Source: Massospora cicadina (taxonomy: Eukaryota; Entomophthoromycota; Entomophthoromycetes; Entomophthorales; Entomophthoraceae). Taken from it: DNA of 64,000 nt. Below the pieces are notes generated by a model. That model saw only the letters and a program-made list of their open reading frames with translations. It did not search any database and was not told the origin of the DNA. This document shows, in pieces, positions 34,653-45,389 of this stretch. The stretch covers positions 186,001-250,000 of the forward strand of contig JAKSZP010005264.1 of assembly GCA_022478985.1 (NCBI GenBank), given 5' to 3'. The position numbers and the translations under genes are program-made. Within the stretch, counting starts at the first letter, position 1, and the number at the start of each line of letters is the position of its first letter.

Positions 34653-36340
34653 TGAAAAAGGGTGCCATGTTCTAATGGACATAACAGTGTCAGAGTGCTT
34701 TTGATGCTCTCTAGATGGCATTGATCAGTGCCTCAGTGTTGCAATACCTGAACTTCAAGGAGTTCATCATCTGGACTGACGCTTCCCTTTCCATTGTAGG
34801 AGCGGTATCATCCCAGTGGGATGATGGTATGAAGCATCCCATCGCCTATTGCAACAGAAATTTAATCTTCCAGGAATAAATTACACAGTAACTGAGTGGT
34901 AATGTTTAGCTATGATCTATGCTTACAAAAAGATCTGGGTGTACCTCCATGGAGTCAAGTTTGAGGTTGTGACTGACCATGCTTCCTTACACTGGTTTCA
35001 GAATCTCTGGGAGCTAGAGAGACGTCTTGCATGGTGGTCAATTAAACTTCAAGCCTATTATTTAAAAATAATTCACCACCCTGGTGCAAAGAACCAGAAC
35101 GCTGACTGGATATCACAGCTTAATGATTGCCATAACATCAGATTTAGGATATTTGATGTAAGAAAAGATGATTGGCAGCAAGTACACCGATGGCCCATTC
35201 CCAATTATCCTAAAATTAGATGGGCTGATAGCTGGTACTTTATGGAAAATATGTGAGCTATACAAGCCAATTGGCGGGGTCATGTTGAGCTTTCCAATAC
35301 TCTCTTCCCAACTAAACATAATCATGAGTGCTCATAAGGTGGTAGGTCATGGAGAGTTATGAAATTTTAAAATATCTGAAACCACGTTATTACTAAGAGC
35401 AGACATTTTGACGTTCAAAAAATTGTTTCATGTCACCAATGTCAAGTAGAGAAACCCTTCCGCCATAAGACCTCCAATCAGCTGGTGAAACCCCAGTTTG
35501 CATAGCACAGTTTCCATGGACACTTTAGGGCCCTTGAGAATGGGCGTGAATTTCTCCAAGTACATCCTGGTAGCCATTATCATTTAATGAAGTGGGTAGA
35601 AGCATGAATAATAATAGATTTGGGGGCTGTCACTGCTTTTAAATTTATAATGGGGTGCATCATATAATGGCACAGCTGCCCACAGTTCATATAGACAATG
35701 GAACCATCTTAACCTCACATGTCCTCCCTAAACTGAATGAATCAATGGCTATTGGAGGGGTTCTAACAAAACCCTTCCATCCCGAGTCTAATGCAACCGT
35801 TGAGTGGGTCAAAATAACCTTGGTGAATATACTTAGTAAGCTTGTGATGGATAGACTATCAGACTGGAGCACCCTCCTTCCCGCTGCATTTTTTCATATG
35901 ATATTAACTATCACTCACCAACTGGAAAAATCCCTTTCAGTTGCTTTATGGAAGGCATTTAGACCTACAAGCACTACTCTACTCCTGTGTAGAGGATACT
36001 GGTGGAATCGATCACAGCACTATTTGGTAACTTTGACATCCACACTAATCAAAATTAAGATTGAGGCTTACTCAACAAGCCTAGCTAAAATGATTAAAGA
36101 TCATAACTTCAATCAGCAATGGTGTAGTAAAACTTCTACAGCCCACAATAGGGGAGTGTGGCTTATTCCACAATCAACTTGGCTTTGGATGGCAGAATAG
36201 GTTTGTTAGCATATGGATCAGGCTCTTTGAGATAATAGAGAAGATGGGCACTGATTCCTACAAAATTAAGAATCCAGCAAGCGGTCAGTTTATCAACCGT
36301 GTGCATGCTAAGTTTCTTTGGGCTTATACTCAATAGAGGA
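34653..36340 (+). pseudogene. Element E RNase H and integrase
   Basis: RNase H: QSAFDAL*MALISASVLQY (about 34692) and FIIWTDASLSIVGAV. Then 34912-35256 is open (YAYKKIWVYLHG-KFEVVTDHASLHWF ... HHPGAKNQNADWIS). Integrase: zinc CX2C SCHQCQ (about 35430). A 181-codon open stretch at 35655-36200 has VHIDNGTILTS (catalytic D) and KPFHPESNATVEW (catalytic E). A C-terminal phrase, SYKIKNPASGQFINRVHAKFLWAY, lies at about 36255-36330. Stops separate the blocks. Confidence 0.82.
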
Positions 36341-37668
36341 CATGAAAAGGGAAGACTACTAATAAAAATATGTATATAGGTGATATGACTAATAATGCGC
36401 TTTGATGAAAGGTAGAATAAATAAACTGGTGTGTCACTTGTGGCTGCATCACAAGTGATTCCACCACCTGTGATTCCTTCAGCTGGTCTTGCACATCATT
36501 GCCAGTATGCATGCTTGTTTCTCCTTCAGCATCCTACAAGCAGTTTGGCCCTATTGGGCCCTTCAGGTGTCAGCAGAGGGTAGGTGGCTGTGTCAATAGA
36601 AAGGATGGGGTCAGTAGCAAACAGGAGATGAATCATGAGTGGTAGAGGATAGGTCTCTACAGATGATCTGCTAGAGGAGACTGGACTAGTAACCCAGGGT
36701 CAAAGTCATGGAGGAGGTAAAATGACCAGGTGATCAAAATGGATATATCCCTGGGCTATCAGGAGCAAGGCCCATAACCGCATCTGCTGATGGTCTTGGG
36801 ATGGGAGGGAATAGGCAATGAAGGAGGGGAGTTAGATGGAGCAGGTACTGTATGAGGAGGTGTGTGCCAGATCAAGGAGAGAAAGATGCTCTGAGCAACA
36901 GACAATCTATGAGGAAGTTGTCCAGGCTAGGATAGGTGTGGGAAAGGAAGTGGAAACAGAGAAAGCCACCTAATGGGACCACTCAAGTGCCACTCAATGG
37001 CATCCCATCACCAAACCCATCTCATCTATGGGGGAGAAGAGGATCATGTTCCCAATGAGCACCATCAATGGAAGGTATTATCTCAAGTCATTGGCATTCA
37101 GAGACTGAAATGTGGCAGAAACCTGTAATGCATGCAGTTGAGCTGGTCATTCTTAAAATTTACCCCTCAATGAGCAAAAGTAATTTAGAGCATGGGGAAA
37201 TTTAACCAACTAGTTGGCTAGCCCTCATTGCATAAAGCATAACATCTGGCAGACTGACAGCCCCTTTGGATAATGCTTAGCAGTTGGTGGCAACATTAGG
37301 TAGCTGAAGCCATCTTCCAGGAACCATGTCACTCCAGCAAACGAAGGGCCCATCCACTGCTCCCCATCCCGGTGCAACTGTGCCATGAGATTGCTGAAAG
37401 GGGTGTGCCAAATTATCAGATAGCCAACAAACTCTGGGAGAGCTCCTCCTGAGCCAAGGCAGTTGCAGCATCCACCTCCAGTACATCATCACCACAGTTT
37501 TTAGGGAACTAAGGTAGCTGAACTAGTCAGGGTCAGCCGTGCCCTGTTGTACCACACAAGGAAATATGCGGCAGGTCAGGTATGCAATTGTAATGTTAAG
37601 CACAAAACTATCATAAAAGATGCCATCTGAAGCTACACCAAAGACTTATTATCCAGTCAAGGGGGGGA
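36341..37668 (+). other. Element E 3' untranslated region
   Basis: Non-coding sequence between integrase and the 3' LTR; only short chance ORFs. Ends in the polypurine tract aaggggggga (37659-37668). Confidence 0.7.
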
Positions 37669-38194
37669 TATCAGAAAATTAAGTATATGGTTGGATAATA
37701 GCCTAAATTATCAGCTGCTGGATCATTGGTTACCTGCTAAAATTGGGATGGGAAGCATTTTATTAATTTAATGAGATTAGATATAGGTTGATGCTAGGCA
37801 ATCTGGCCTCAGCCAAATATAGGATTCCACTGGGGCCTCTAATGATGAAACAAGTATCAAGGAATGTAGAGAAGCTGAGTGGGTGGGATGTGAAGTAGCT
37901 GTAGGAATGAGAGTAAAAGGGAAAACAAAGAATGAGAAAGAGGAGTTATCATGATAGTAAGCTGTAGTACAACTCTGTGGCGGAACCCAAGAAGTTGTGT
38001 AGCTCCTTAAGATTGACGGTAGTGTGACTGCCGTTATAAAAAAGCTTGTTATCATAAAAGCTATTTGCTTCTTTTTAATAGTTTATTATATTTGTTCAAG
38101 GGTTGGCGATCATATTGCCCTCCCGTTGCATCAGTGGGGATTAGCTCCTGTGCAACCTTCTTTGGATTGTATCTCAATTGTCAAAAATCCAACA
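37669..38194 (+). repeat. Element E 3' LTR
   Basis: Starts TATCAG (mutated TGTCAG) and ends CCAACA. Collinear with 28037-28577. Confidence 0.92.
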
Positions 38195-38199
38195 CGTCC

Positions 38200-38274
38200 C
38201 ATTGAAGATCGAATAGTAAATCAAGTCAAGGTGGGGGGTAAGCGTTGGATAATTGTTGGCTTGTTTCCTGATTA
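38200..38274 (+). pseudogene. Element D C-terminal tail, chromodomain-like
   Basis: PIEDRIVNQVKVGGKRWIIV-LFPD followed by a stop. This matches the spacing of the first strand of an integrase chromodomain (EVEKIL...R.GK..YLVKW..YPD), with the WKG core altered. It is in frame with the D integrase once E is removed. Nothing recognisable of the D 3' LTR follows; base composition changes here to the CpG-rich gene island. Confidence 0.6.
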
Positions 38275-38688
38275 ACAGATCAAAGTTGGGATAGGATCCA
38301 ACTCTCATATTAAATTTTACCCCGAATTGAAACCCATCGTAACTGACCCGATGGTGCCCTATTCAAATCCCCATTTTGAAGGATCGGCTCTCCCTCATAA
38401 CCAACCATTTACTATAGCCAAAGATCACCACGAGGGATCGGATGAACCTTGAATGAGTTGAATACTGCTCGTTTACTCTAAACAAAGATTCATCTACTTC
38501 AGATTTACTCTTTACCCGTTAGAAACTCCGGGTGTAGATCTTCTATCCCCAGGATCGGTTTGGCTTACCTTATAGATTTCCTATACGGTAAGCTTGGCGT
38601 TGGATCGAGCCAACTGTTGACCTGAGCACGTAGCAACTAAAGGGACTCGCTTTAGGAAGTTTGAAATTCTATAGTAAAAGGTGGGACA

Positions 38689-38784
38689 ATTTACCAAAGC
38701 TAAGCCAGATCCACCCAAAACCTTAAAGCTTATCGCATTTACCAAAGCTAAGCCAGATCCACCAAAAATCTTAAAGCTTATCGC
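38689..38784. repeat. Two-copy 48-bp tandem repeat
   Basis: Units 38689-38736 and 38737-38784, each starting atttaccaaagctaagcc, with a few differences near the end. They create the duplicated GGSGLALVN in an antisense reading frame that is otherwise unsupported. Confidence 0.9.
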
Positions 38785-39051
38785 ATAGCCGTGACGATAG
38801 AGTCCGCCGATTTGATGCGAAACCGGTGGGATAAGTTTTGCTTTTAATAGTTTCAAGCCAGTCCCCACTTTAAGCTGGCACCGAGATTGATACAATATAG
38901 ATACCTCCCCTAGGATAATTCCAGGATGAGGGTTATAGATCCCAGCGTACAAACCGACAGGTCGAAAAATTGGGAGCGCCAAAGCAAGTGGGTGACCAGG
39001 TCACCAATCCTGGGATCCAGGCAAGCTTTTAACCCCTCATCACAACTGATC

Positions 39052-39162
39052 AGTTGTTTTTGAGTCACTTTATAGCCCAAAGAAGTTTAGTTGTTTTTGA
39101 GTCACTTTATAGCCCAAAGAAGTTTAGTTGTTTTTGAGTCTCTTTATAGCCCAAAGAAGTTT
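39052..39162. repeat. Three-copy 37-bp tandem repeat
   Basis: Units at 39052, 39089 and 39126, starting agttgtttttgagtc. The first two are identical and the third differs by one base. It lies about 170 bp beyond the stop codon of the anoctamin gene. Confidence 0.95.
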
Positions 39163-39328
39163 AAAGCTATAGGCCAACTTTTGCGCCTTCGTTTATTGAA
39201 GCATAAAATTGGTTGCTGGTGATATTTGGTAGCCCGTTCATTAAAATACGCTGCAAGGCATAGAGCTTTACGATCCAAAACGGTAAATTATAGATCAAAG
39301 GCGCCTCGTAAGCGAGGCCTTAGGTTAC

Positions 39329-41714
39329 TCAGGGCCGAAAGTTTTTTTGCAGGAGGGCGTCGGCGCCCCGGTAAACCTCGTGAGGGGGGACGGCGGCGTT
39401 AACTCGGGGGCGGACCTGGGGGGTCGATTGGCCCAGCAGTTTGGCCTTGAGCTGGAAGGTTTCCTTAAGGGAGATCTGCTCACCCTCGGTGGGGATATTG
39501 GAGGAGACGGATCTGACGAGCCGGGAGAAGAGGATCCAGCCGTGCTCCCAGAGGATGGCGACCACGAGGCCGGCCAACAGGTGATACCCCTCAAGGTCGA
39601 ACTGGATCGTGGTGAACTGATAGATCAGAAGCCCATTAACTATGGAGGCCAGCCAGACGAGGAAACTCTAAAGCGATAAGCGCATGGAAGAATACGTTAC
39701 CATGTTCCCCAACCACGGCCCAATGTTTTCCACCCTTTTGGGGATCAAGCGCCTACTGGGGTTAGCCAGCCCCCCGTCGAGTTACCTATGGCTGAGAACG
39801 ATCTTCACGAAATCACTTCGGAGCTCCACCCAATTGTTAAGAAACCCCACCACTGGGGCTAAGGGGAATACCGCCGAAAAGAGTACGATGTACCCAAACT
39901 AACCTGAATCAAAGACTTAACCCTACAAATTACCTGGATCGCCATCTCAGCATAGTCTTCATAGGTGCTGTACGGCTGCAACTCGAGATACTCGCGCTCA
40001 AACTTCTTCACCGACTTCTGAAGCGGGCCCGGGTGGCCGTCCAAGGGATCCAAAGCCCCAAAACGCCCATCCATCTCACCCGCATCCCTCCGAACTTTAA
40101 GGATGCGGGCTTTAGCCTTTTGGGTGACATCGCGGGCCGAGCGGCCGCCGTAGCGCATCACCAGCGGTAGCACCGTCTCGGTAAAGAAGTTGATCGCCTG
40201 GCTGGTGACGACGTAGAAGAAGATCTGGGCCTGTAGCCGCGCGAGCCCGACCTTGGTGGCCCCCTCCGAAAGCGGGAGCAACGCTTTAAGGAGTTCGGTG
40301 ATCTCGTCGCCGTAGGGGATGTAAACCCACGCGATGAGGAAGATGGACAGGTAGCTGACCAGAAAGTTGACGACGAAAACCTTTTGCGCGAGGTAATGGT
40401 TGTGCTCCCGATCGGTGCGGTGGTTTTCGAACGCCGTCAACCATCCGGCGAGCTTCAGATACAGGCTGCTGAACGAGTTGACCGAGACCATGTAAACGAG
40501 GCTCGGCAGCACGCTAAGGTACGTTTTAATGGCCCCGAATAGAAATCAACGACGATCTCCACGATAAAGCTCAAGACCACCAACGACCCTAGCACGGCCC
40601 CGAGAAGGGCGACTATGGGGACGCTCACCAGCTTTTTAAGGCTGGCGGACCAAAAAGGAAACCACCGGCTTGAGCTCGCCGGTGACGGGATCCTTCACCA
40701 AAGAACTCTCCCTAAACTCGGGCCGGACCTTCTCGACCCTTGAGGCATTGGCAACCTCCCACCGGACGGCGAGGTCGGTTTGCCGGCGCGACCAAGCCTC
40801 GAGGAAAACCGTCGCCCACCCGAGGTTGAGGATGCCATACAGCACCGAGCTTACCCCGGCGAAGAGGTAAACTATAAGGCCGAACGCCGCCGGGGCGAGG
40901 AGCCACGCAAAGTAGAAGTCGATAAAGGCGAAGTAATACGCCAGCTCCGCGCCGAAATGATCCTTCACCACGGTCAAGTCGTCGAAATCGACCCTCCACT
41001 TCGTGGTGATCCGTTTAAGCCACGCCTAAAACTTCGCTCAGCTTAAATCCATAAAGGTAGGCTACCCGGTTAAATTTGCGGTCGTGCACGGGGTAGAGGC
41101 ACTCCACGAACGGGTCCCCCTGAGAAATCCCCGCCCCGCCACTCTCGACCGGGCTAGTAAGGATCTGATGAACCAGCCTCAATCGCTCCGCCGTGGTGAA
41201 GGTGAGGTTCTCCACGTTCGCCGGTGGCGAGGCTGCGGTAAGGTTCTCGATATCCGCCACCCGGATGCCGTGCAAATAGTCGTTGATTCTAAACACTTTG
41301 AGCAACCGAGAAAATATTCGCTCACTTGGAAGCTAGATACTCGTGCCGGATACGGGCGAGGGGGCAGGTGATGAAGAGGGCGACGCGGCTGGGTCCGAAA
41401 TCCCCCGCCTCCACCTTGAGCCCGGAGGAGGCTATCCTTCGTAGGATGTTAGAAAGTGCCTCCGAGGCCGCCGCTAGCGCTAGCTTGGAAGACTCCTCAT
41501 CCTTCTTGGACGTCTCGGACGCGAAGCCCGCCACCGACCTAACCGCCTCCGAATTAAACACGAGCACGTAGTCTGAATAGTCCTCGAAGGAACCGCCGTG
41601 GCCTGCACATTGGTTATTATAGTTTTGGATGAAAGCGACGGGGACGGTGCCCCCCTCTAAGCTTGAGGCCTCCGGAAAGGTCGAATCGAGATCGGGGCTA
41701 GATTCGCCGGACAT
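39329..41714 (-). CDS. Anoctamin / TMEM16 family membrane protein (Ist2-like), six exons
   Basis: Fungal TMEM16 proteins are ER/plasma-membrane lipid scramblases or ER-PM tethers. Exons: 41326-41714, 41066-41288, 39934-41025, 39786-39898, 39701-39755, 39329-39667. Introns are 37, 40, 35, 30 and 33 nt, all GT-AG. The sum is 736 codons, the usual length of fungal TMEM16. Visible are a soluble N-terminus (DYVLVFNSE), ERLRLVHQIL and GGAGI, FNR+AWLK across intron 2, DHFGAELAYYFAFIDFY (TM1), EAWSRRQTDLAVRWEV and NHYLAQKVFVVNFLVSYL. The Ca2+-site acids of nhTMEM16 all have counterparts: E in NFFTE, D and E in YEDYAEM, E and D in VELRSD. Two one-base indels in homopolymers (extra base at 40652-40656, missing base at 40524-40527) shift about 43 codons and cancel: sequencing errors or recent lesions. 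Confidence 0.88.
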
Positions 41715-41821
41715 TTCGTGAACGAAGTCAAAACTAAAGTTTCGATATTAAGTAGCTTAAGATCTGTAGCGGCCTGTGCCGATATGCTTACCTTAAGCCA
41801 GACTTCGATGGACTTCGATGG

Positions 41822-41919
41822 ATCGGATCAGATAAAAGTCTTCGGTGGACAGTATTAAGTTATCGGATCAGATAAAAGTCTTCGGTGGACAGTATTAAGT
41901 TATCGGATCAGATAAAAGC
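41822..41919. repeat. 40-bp tandem repeat upstream of the anoctamin gene
   Basis: Units 41822-41861 and 41862-41901 are identical (start atcggatcagataaaagtct); a partial third follows from 41902. It begins 108 bp upstream of the start codon, in the presumed promoter region. Confidence 0.93.
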
Positions 41920-42184
41920 TTTAAGGGCCCTTCAACGTAAACTATCCGATCGGATGAAAGCCTTAGGGCCAAATGACCGAATAGGCTTGTTTGAGCTTTG
42001 GAGCTTTCGCTGACGTTAAAAGTTTGATTTTAATATCGGATTAAAATAGTTGGATCGAGATGCCTTTTATAGCGAGCATTTGCTTAACTCAAACTACTGA
42101 ACCCAGTTTTCGGAAGGATATGAATTATGAAACCTCTACATACCAGTTATCCACGAGCTCCACCCAAATCTTTTAACCGGCTTT
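41920..42184. other. Upstream flank of the anoctamin gene
   Basis: No ORF or motif recognised beyond another ggatgaaag word related to the 40-bp repeat. The end of the CpG-rich island falls here. Confidence 0.5.
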
Positions 42185-42543
42185 AAAAAAAATTTAGGAA
42201 AAAAGAACCACCTTTAAAAAAGCTCTAAAAAGTATGAAATAATCGAGAATTGAGCCTACTCAATAAGACCCTTTTTGAAGTCGGCGCCATATTTTAAACT
42301 GAATTATAGAATTTTGCTCACAAATACAAATTATAACTTATGTCTGGATTGGGTCCAAATGTAAACTATAAGCAACTTAGAATATACAGTGCTGAGTATA
42401 TACATTATGAATGCCTATTATAAGTCAGTTAAAATATGGCGCCGACTTCAAAAAGGGTTTTATTGAGTAGGCTTAATTCTCAATTATTTCATACTTTTTA
42501 GAGCTTTTTTTAAAGGTGGTTCCTTTTTCACTAAATTTTTTTT
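42185..42543. repeat. Foldback element with ~117-bp arms
   Basis: Left arm 42185-42300 and right arm 42426-42543 are reverse complements with about seven mismatches, both bounded by eight A or T. Core 42301-42425. No coding capacity. A second copy lies at 62204-62535. Resembles a foldback MITE; no TSD could be assigned. Confidence 0.88.
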
Positions 42544-42820
42544 AAATTCATTGCTATTTCATAAACTGACTTATAATACCCATTTATAATGTATATACTC
42601 AGCACTGTATATTCTAAGTTGCTTATAGTTTACACTTGGACCCAATCCGATATGAGCTCCAATTTATACCTGTAAGCAAAATTCTATAAGTCAGGTTGGA
42701 ATATGGTGCCAGATTTAAAAAGGGTTTTATTTAATATCATAAATTATCAATTATTTTATACTTTTTTGTGTTTTATTAAAGGAGGTTCTTTTTTCCAAAA
42801 AAAATTGAAGTCAATTATTT
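42544..42820. repeat. Second, partial foldback unit fused to the first
   Basis: 42544-42700 is an inverted copy of the core 42296-42435, and 42700-42810 is a diverged direct copy of the right arm. The whole locus therefore reads arm, core, inverted arm, inverted core, inverted arm. Confidence 0.75.
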
Positions 42821-42969
42821 TTTCACAAATAATTCTTTAAAGCCAGTCCATTTTTCCAAAAAACACATTTTCAAAAAGTGGAGGTTTCCCCCCAATTTTA
42901 TTTTAAAAATTGCTATCTCTATATATCATTTTCAAAACCACACTATCTCTAAATAAAAATATAAACCAT

Positions 42970-43510
42970 TGTATATGTGTTATATATAGTATCTTATAAA
43001 AATATACTAATAATTTAATTTAAATTTAGTTAATTTTGTTGGTCAATCTATACTAAATTTACAACTACCATCTACAATATCTCATTTTAAAAAGTTTAGT
43101 TGATTTTATTGGTCAAATTATAATGAATTTACTTATTACCATCTACAATAGTTCATTTTATTAAATTTAATTGATTCTATTAGTCAATCTATGCTAAATT
43201 TATTGATACCCATCTAGGATAATTTATTATAGCAGCTTTAAGTAATTTTATTGGTCAAATTATGCAAAAATGATAGGTGTCTATACATATTTAAGCTTTG
43301 TAGCACTATGGTCTAATACTTGCCTGGGCTTTGAACATATCCTCAGCAATAGGACATATCAAATCAAAAAGATTCAAATCTATCACTTCACCATTGCTAG
43401 AATTAAGTTTATCCAGTAATGAATTATTCTCATGATTGTATCCAAGCTTCTGGTTCATTTTAATATACATACTAAACTATTGGTCAGATACTAGACCAAT
43501 CCTTACAAAA
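42970..43510. repeat. Left copy of a ~540-bp inverted repeat, containing ~70-bp tandem units
   Basis: Collinear as reverse complement with 60875-61410. It includes tandem units of about 70 bp marked by ttggtcaatctatgctaaattta...accatctacaata (split), the ACTTGCCTGG...GGACATATC motif (43320-43365) and the unique tail to ctattggtcagatactagacc. Confidence 0.85.
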
Positions 43511-43539
43511 GTAGAATGAAACATAAATTAGAACATCCT

Positions 43540-44070
43540 CTTTTTGAAAAAGAAGATTATCCAAATTGATCTAGTGGTTTCAGATTTATGTGCAAACAAA
43601 CATAGGGAATTGATTTTAAGTTTTACCTTATGGTAAAAGCTTAAGTACATGATATATGCTTTATGCCTGAAGGTTGGTATAAACTTTATTAACATTTTAT
43701 CTATCTACTGTTATAATATGATACTATCATTGTGTTTTGTCATTTAATTTTTTGAGGATAATAATGAGTGGTTAGGTTACTTATATAATGGTTGAATTAG
43801 CCTAACAAAAATGTGTATGACAGCATGTAGATACCTGGTAGATAGATTAAAATTTATTTTATTTAGATTAAAATAGGTAGTGTTTAGTTGTGGTAGTTTG
43901 GGAAATCATCTTATAAATAAAATCAATAATACATATATATATATATATAATTGTTCAGTTGATTTGATTAGTACAATGTTTTAGATATAAGGTTGGTAGT
44001 TCTTGATTAATTTTTTTTCTAAAGCATTTTATTGATTAATTATATGGAAACTTTCTTTCGTCTATCTATA
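43540..44070. other. AT-rich non-coding stretch with an AT microsatellite
   Basis: No ORF above 60 codons. (AT)n near 43932-43949. Confidence 0.6.
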
Positions 44071-44079
44071 TCACATTAA

Positions 44080-44790
44080 TTCATCTATTTGGTTAATTTA
44101 ATTGGGTCAATCTATACTATATTTACTATTTACCATCCACAACAATTCATTTTATAAATTTGGATGATTATATTGGTCAAATTATGCAAAAATGATGGCC
44201 ATCTATAATTATTTTAGCTCATCATGCTATGATATCATACTTGCCTGGATTTTGAACATACCATCCAGCCATAGGACATATATCATGTCAAAATATAATA
44301 ATGTACGGTTGATTTAATCAGTAAATCTATGATAAATTTACTGGTTGCAATCTAAAATAATTTGTTTAAATTTTGATAGGTCTAATTAGTCAATTTATGA
44401 TAAATTACTAATCACTAACTAGTATAATTCATTTGATAAATTTAGTTGATTTAATTGATTAATCTATGGGAAATTTACTGATCACCAACTATGATAATTC
44501 ATTCTATTAAATCTAGTTGATTTAATTGGTCAATCTATGGTAAAGAACTGATCACCATCTACAATAATTCATATGCTTAAATTTAGTTAATTTGATTAAT
44601 CTATGGTAAATCTACTGACTGTCATCTACAGAAATTTAATTTATGAATCTTGTTGATTTTATTGGCCAAAAAATGCAGCTATGATACCCATCTATAATAA
44701 TCTAAGCTCATCACACTTTGATATCTTACTTGCCTGAATTTTGAATATACCCTTGGCCATAGAACATATATCATGTCAAAAAAATATACA
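44080..44790. repeat. Degenerate ~70-bp tandem array with two copies of the ACTTGCCTGG motif
   Basis: About eight units in forward orientation. The recurrent motif atacttgcctgg.ttttgaa ... ccata.gacatatatcatg appears at about 44240-44296 and 44729-44778. Same family as 42970-43265 and 61720-62135. Confidence 0.8.
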
Positions 44791-44792
44791 GA

Positions 44793-44852
44793 TCAAATTG
44801 AGAACCTTCTACTTTTTTTCTGACTTTGAAAAAGAAGGAGGTTCTCAATTTG
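44793..44852. repeat. Hairpin with ~24-bp arms
   Basis: caaattgagaaccttct near 44793 pairs with aggttctcaatttg ending at 44852, around a T-rich loop. It follows directly on the ACTTGCCTGG motif; related but imperfect hairpins follow other copies, near 43530 and 62160. Confidence 0.8.
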
Positions 44853-45389
44853 ACATGTATATATATTTTTTGGTTTTTTTCTATGTGTGTTCATACAACT
44901 CTAAAATACAGGACCAATTTGGATGCCCTTATTATTCATAAAAAGAGGATGCTCCAATTTAGATCACATTCTACTTTTTAAGTATTTTTCATAAACTCCA
45001 TACTTTATTTGAAAATTAAATCAAATGAAAAAGTAAGAGGGGAGGACAGAAAACAGTCAATTCAAAAAATAAAGGGCTAGGAAGTTGGACTGTTAGTTCC
45101 CTAGCACCTCTGATCATTGATGGTCAGCAATTGCCATTGCTAGTCACAGTTCTAGCATCAACAGGCTTATAGGCCATTTGTTATTGAGTTGATTTATTGC
45201 TTTGTCACTTGTGACAAGCAATCTGGTGGAGAAAGCCAAATGCATGTCTTTATAGCACCCGAGGATTAGGTGCAAGAATTTTTTGATTTAATGGAGCTGA
45301 TTGGATAGAATCCAAGTGTTCTTCAGTACCATACTTTTGTAATGAGGGCACTCATTATCAAAACACTTGGCAACAAGAGCTGAGTGTAT

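Larger units (their letters stand above)
28037..38194 (+). mobile_element. Ty3/gypsy element E, interrupted by solo LTR F
   Basis: LTRs at 28037-28577 (541 bp) and 37669-38194 (526 bp) align throughout. PBS at 28579-28596 and polypurine tract aaggggggga just before the 3' LTR. TSD is degraded: tttcc (28032-28036) versus cgtcc (38195-38199). Removal of E joins the D reading as LQI*LFPIEDRIVNQ in one frame, which supports the boundaries. The internal region encodes gag with CCHC, protease, dUTPase-like domain, RT, RNase H and integrase, all broken. Confidence 0.9.
38275..39328. other. CpG-rich intergenic segment 3' of the anoctamin gene, with short tandem repeats
   Basis: No supported gene. 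Contains the 48-bp and 37-bp repeats listed separately and repeated GGATCGG words. Composition resembles the gene rather than the transposons. Confidence 0.6.

Noticed and set aside
36330..37495. Small reverse ORFs in the 3' part of E
   Set aside because: No motifs, inside an LTR element untranslated region.
38581..38982. 133-codon reverse-strand ORF in the gene island
   Set aside because: Its apparent internal repeat is produced by the 48-bp tandem duplication; no start context, homology or neighbouring exon supports it.
39052..39162. CRISPR-like direct repeats here and at 41822 and 62734
   Set aside because: Units are contiguous or irregularly spaced without unique spacers, and the locus is eukaryotic.
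39347..41571. Several forward ORFs of 81-110 codons across 39.3-41.6 kb
   Set aside because: They are antisense shadows of the CpG-rich anoctamin exons.
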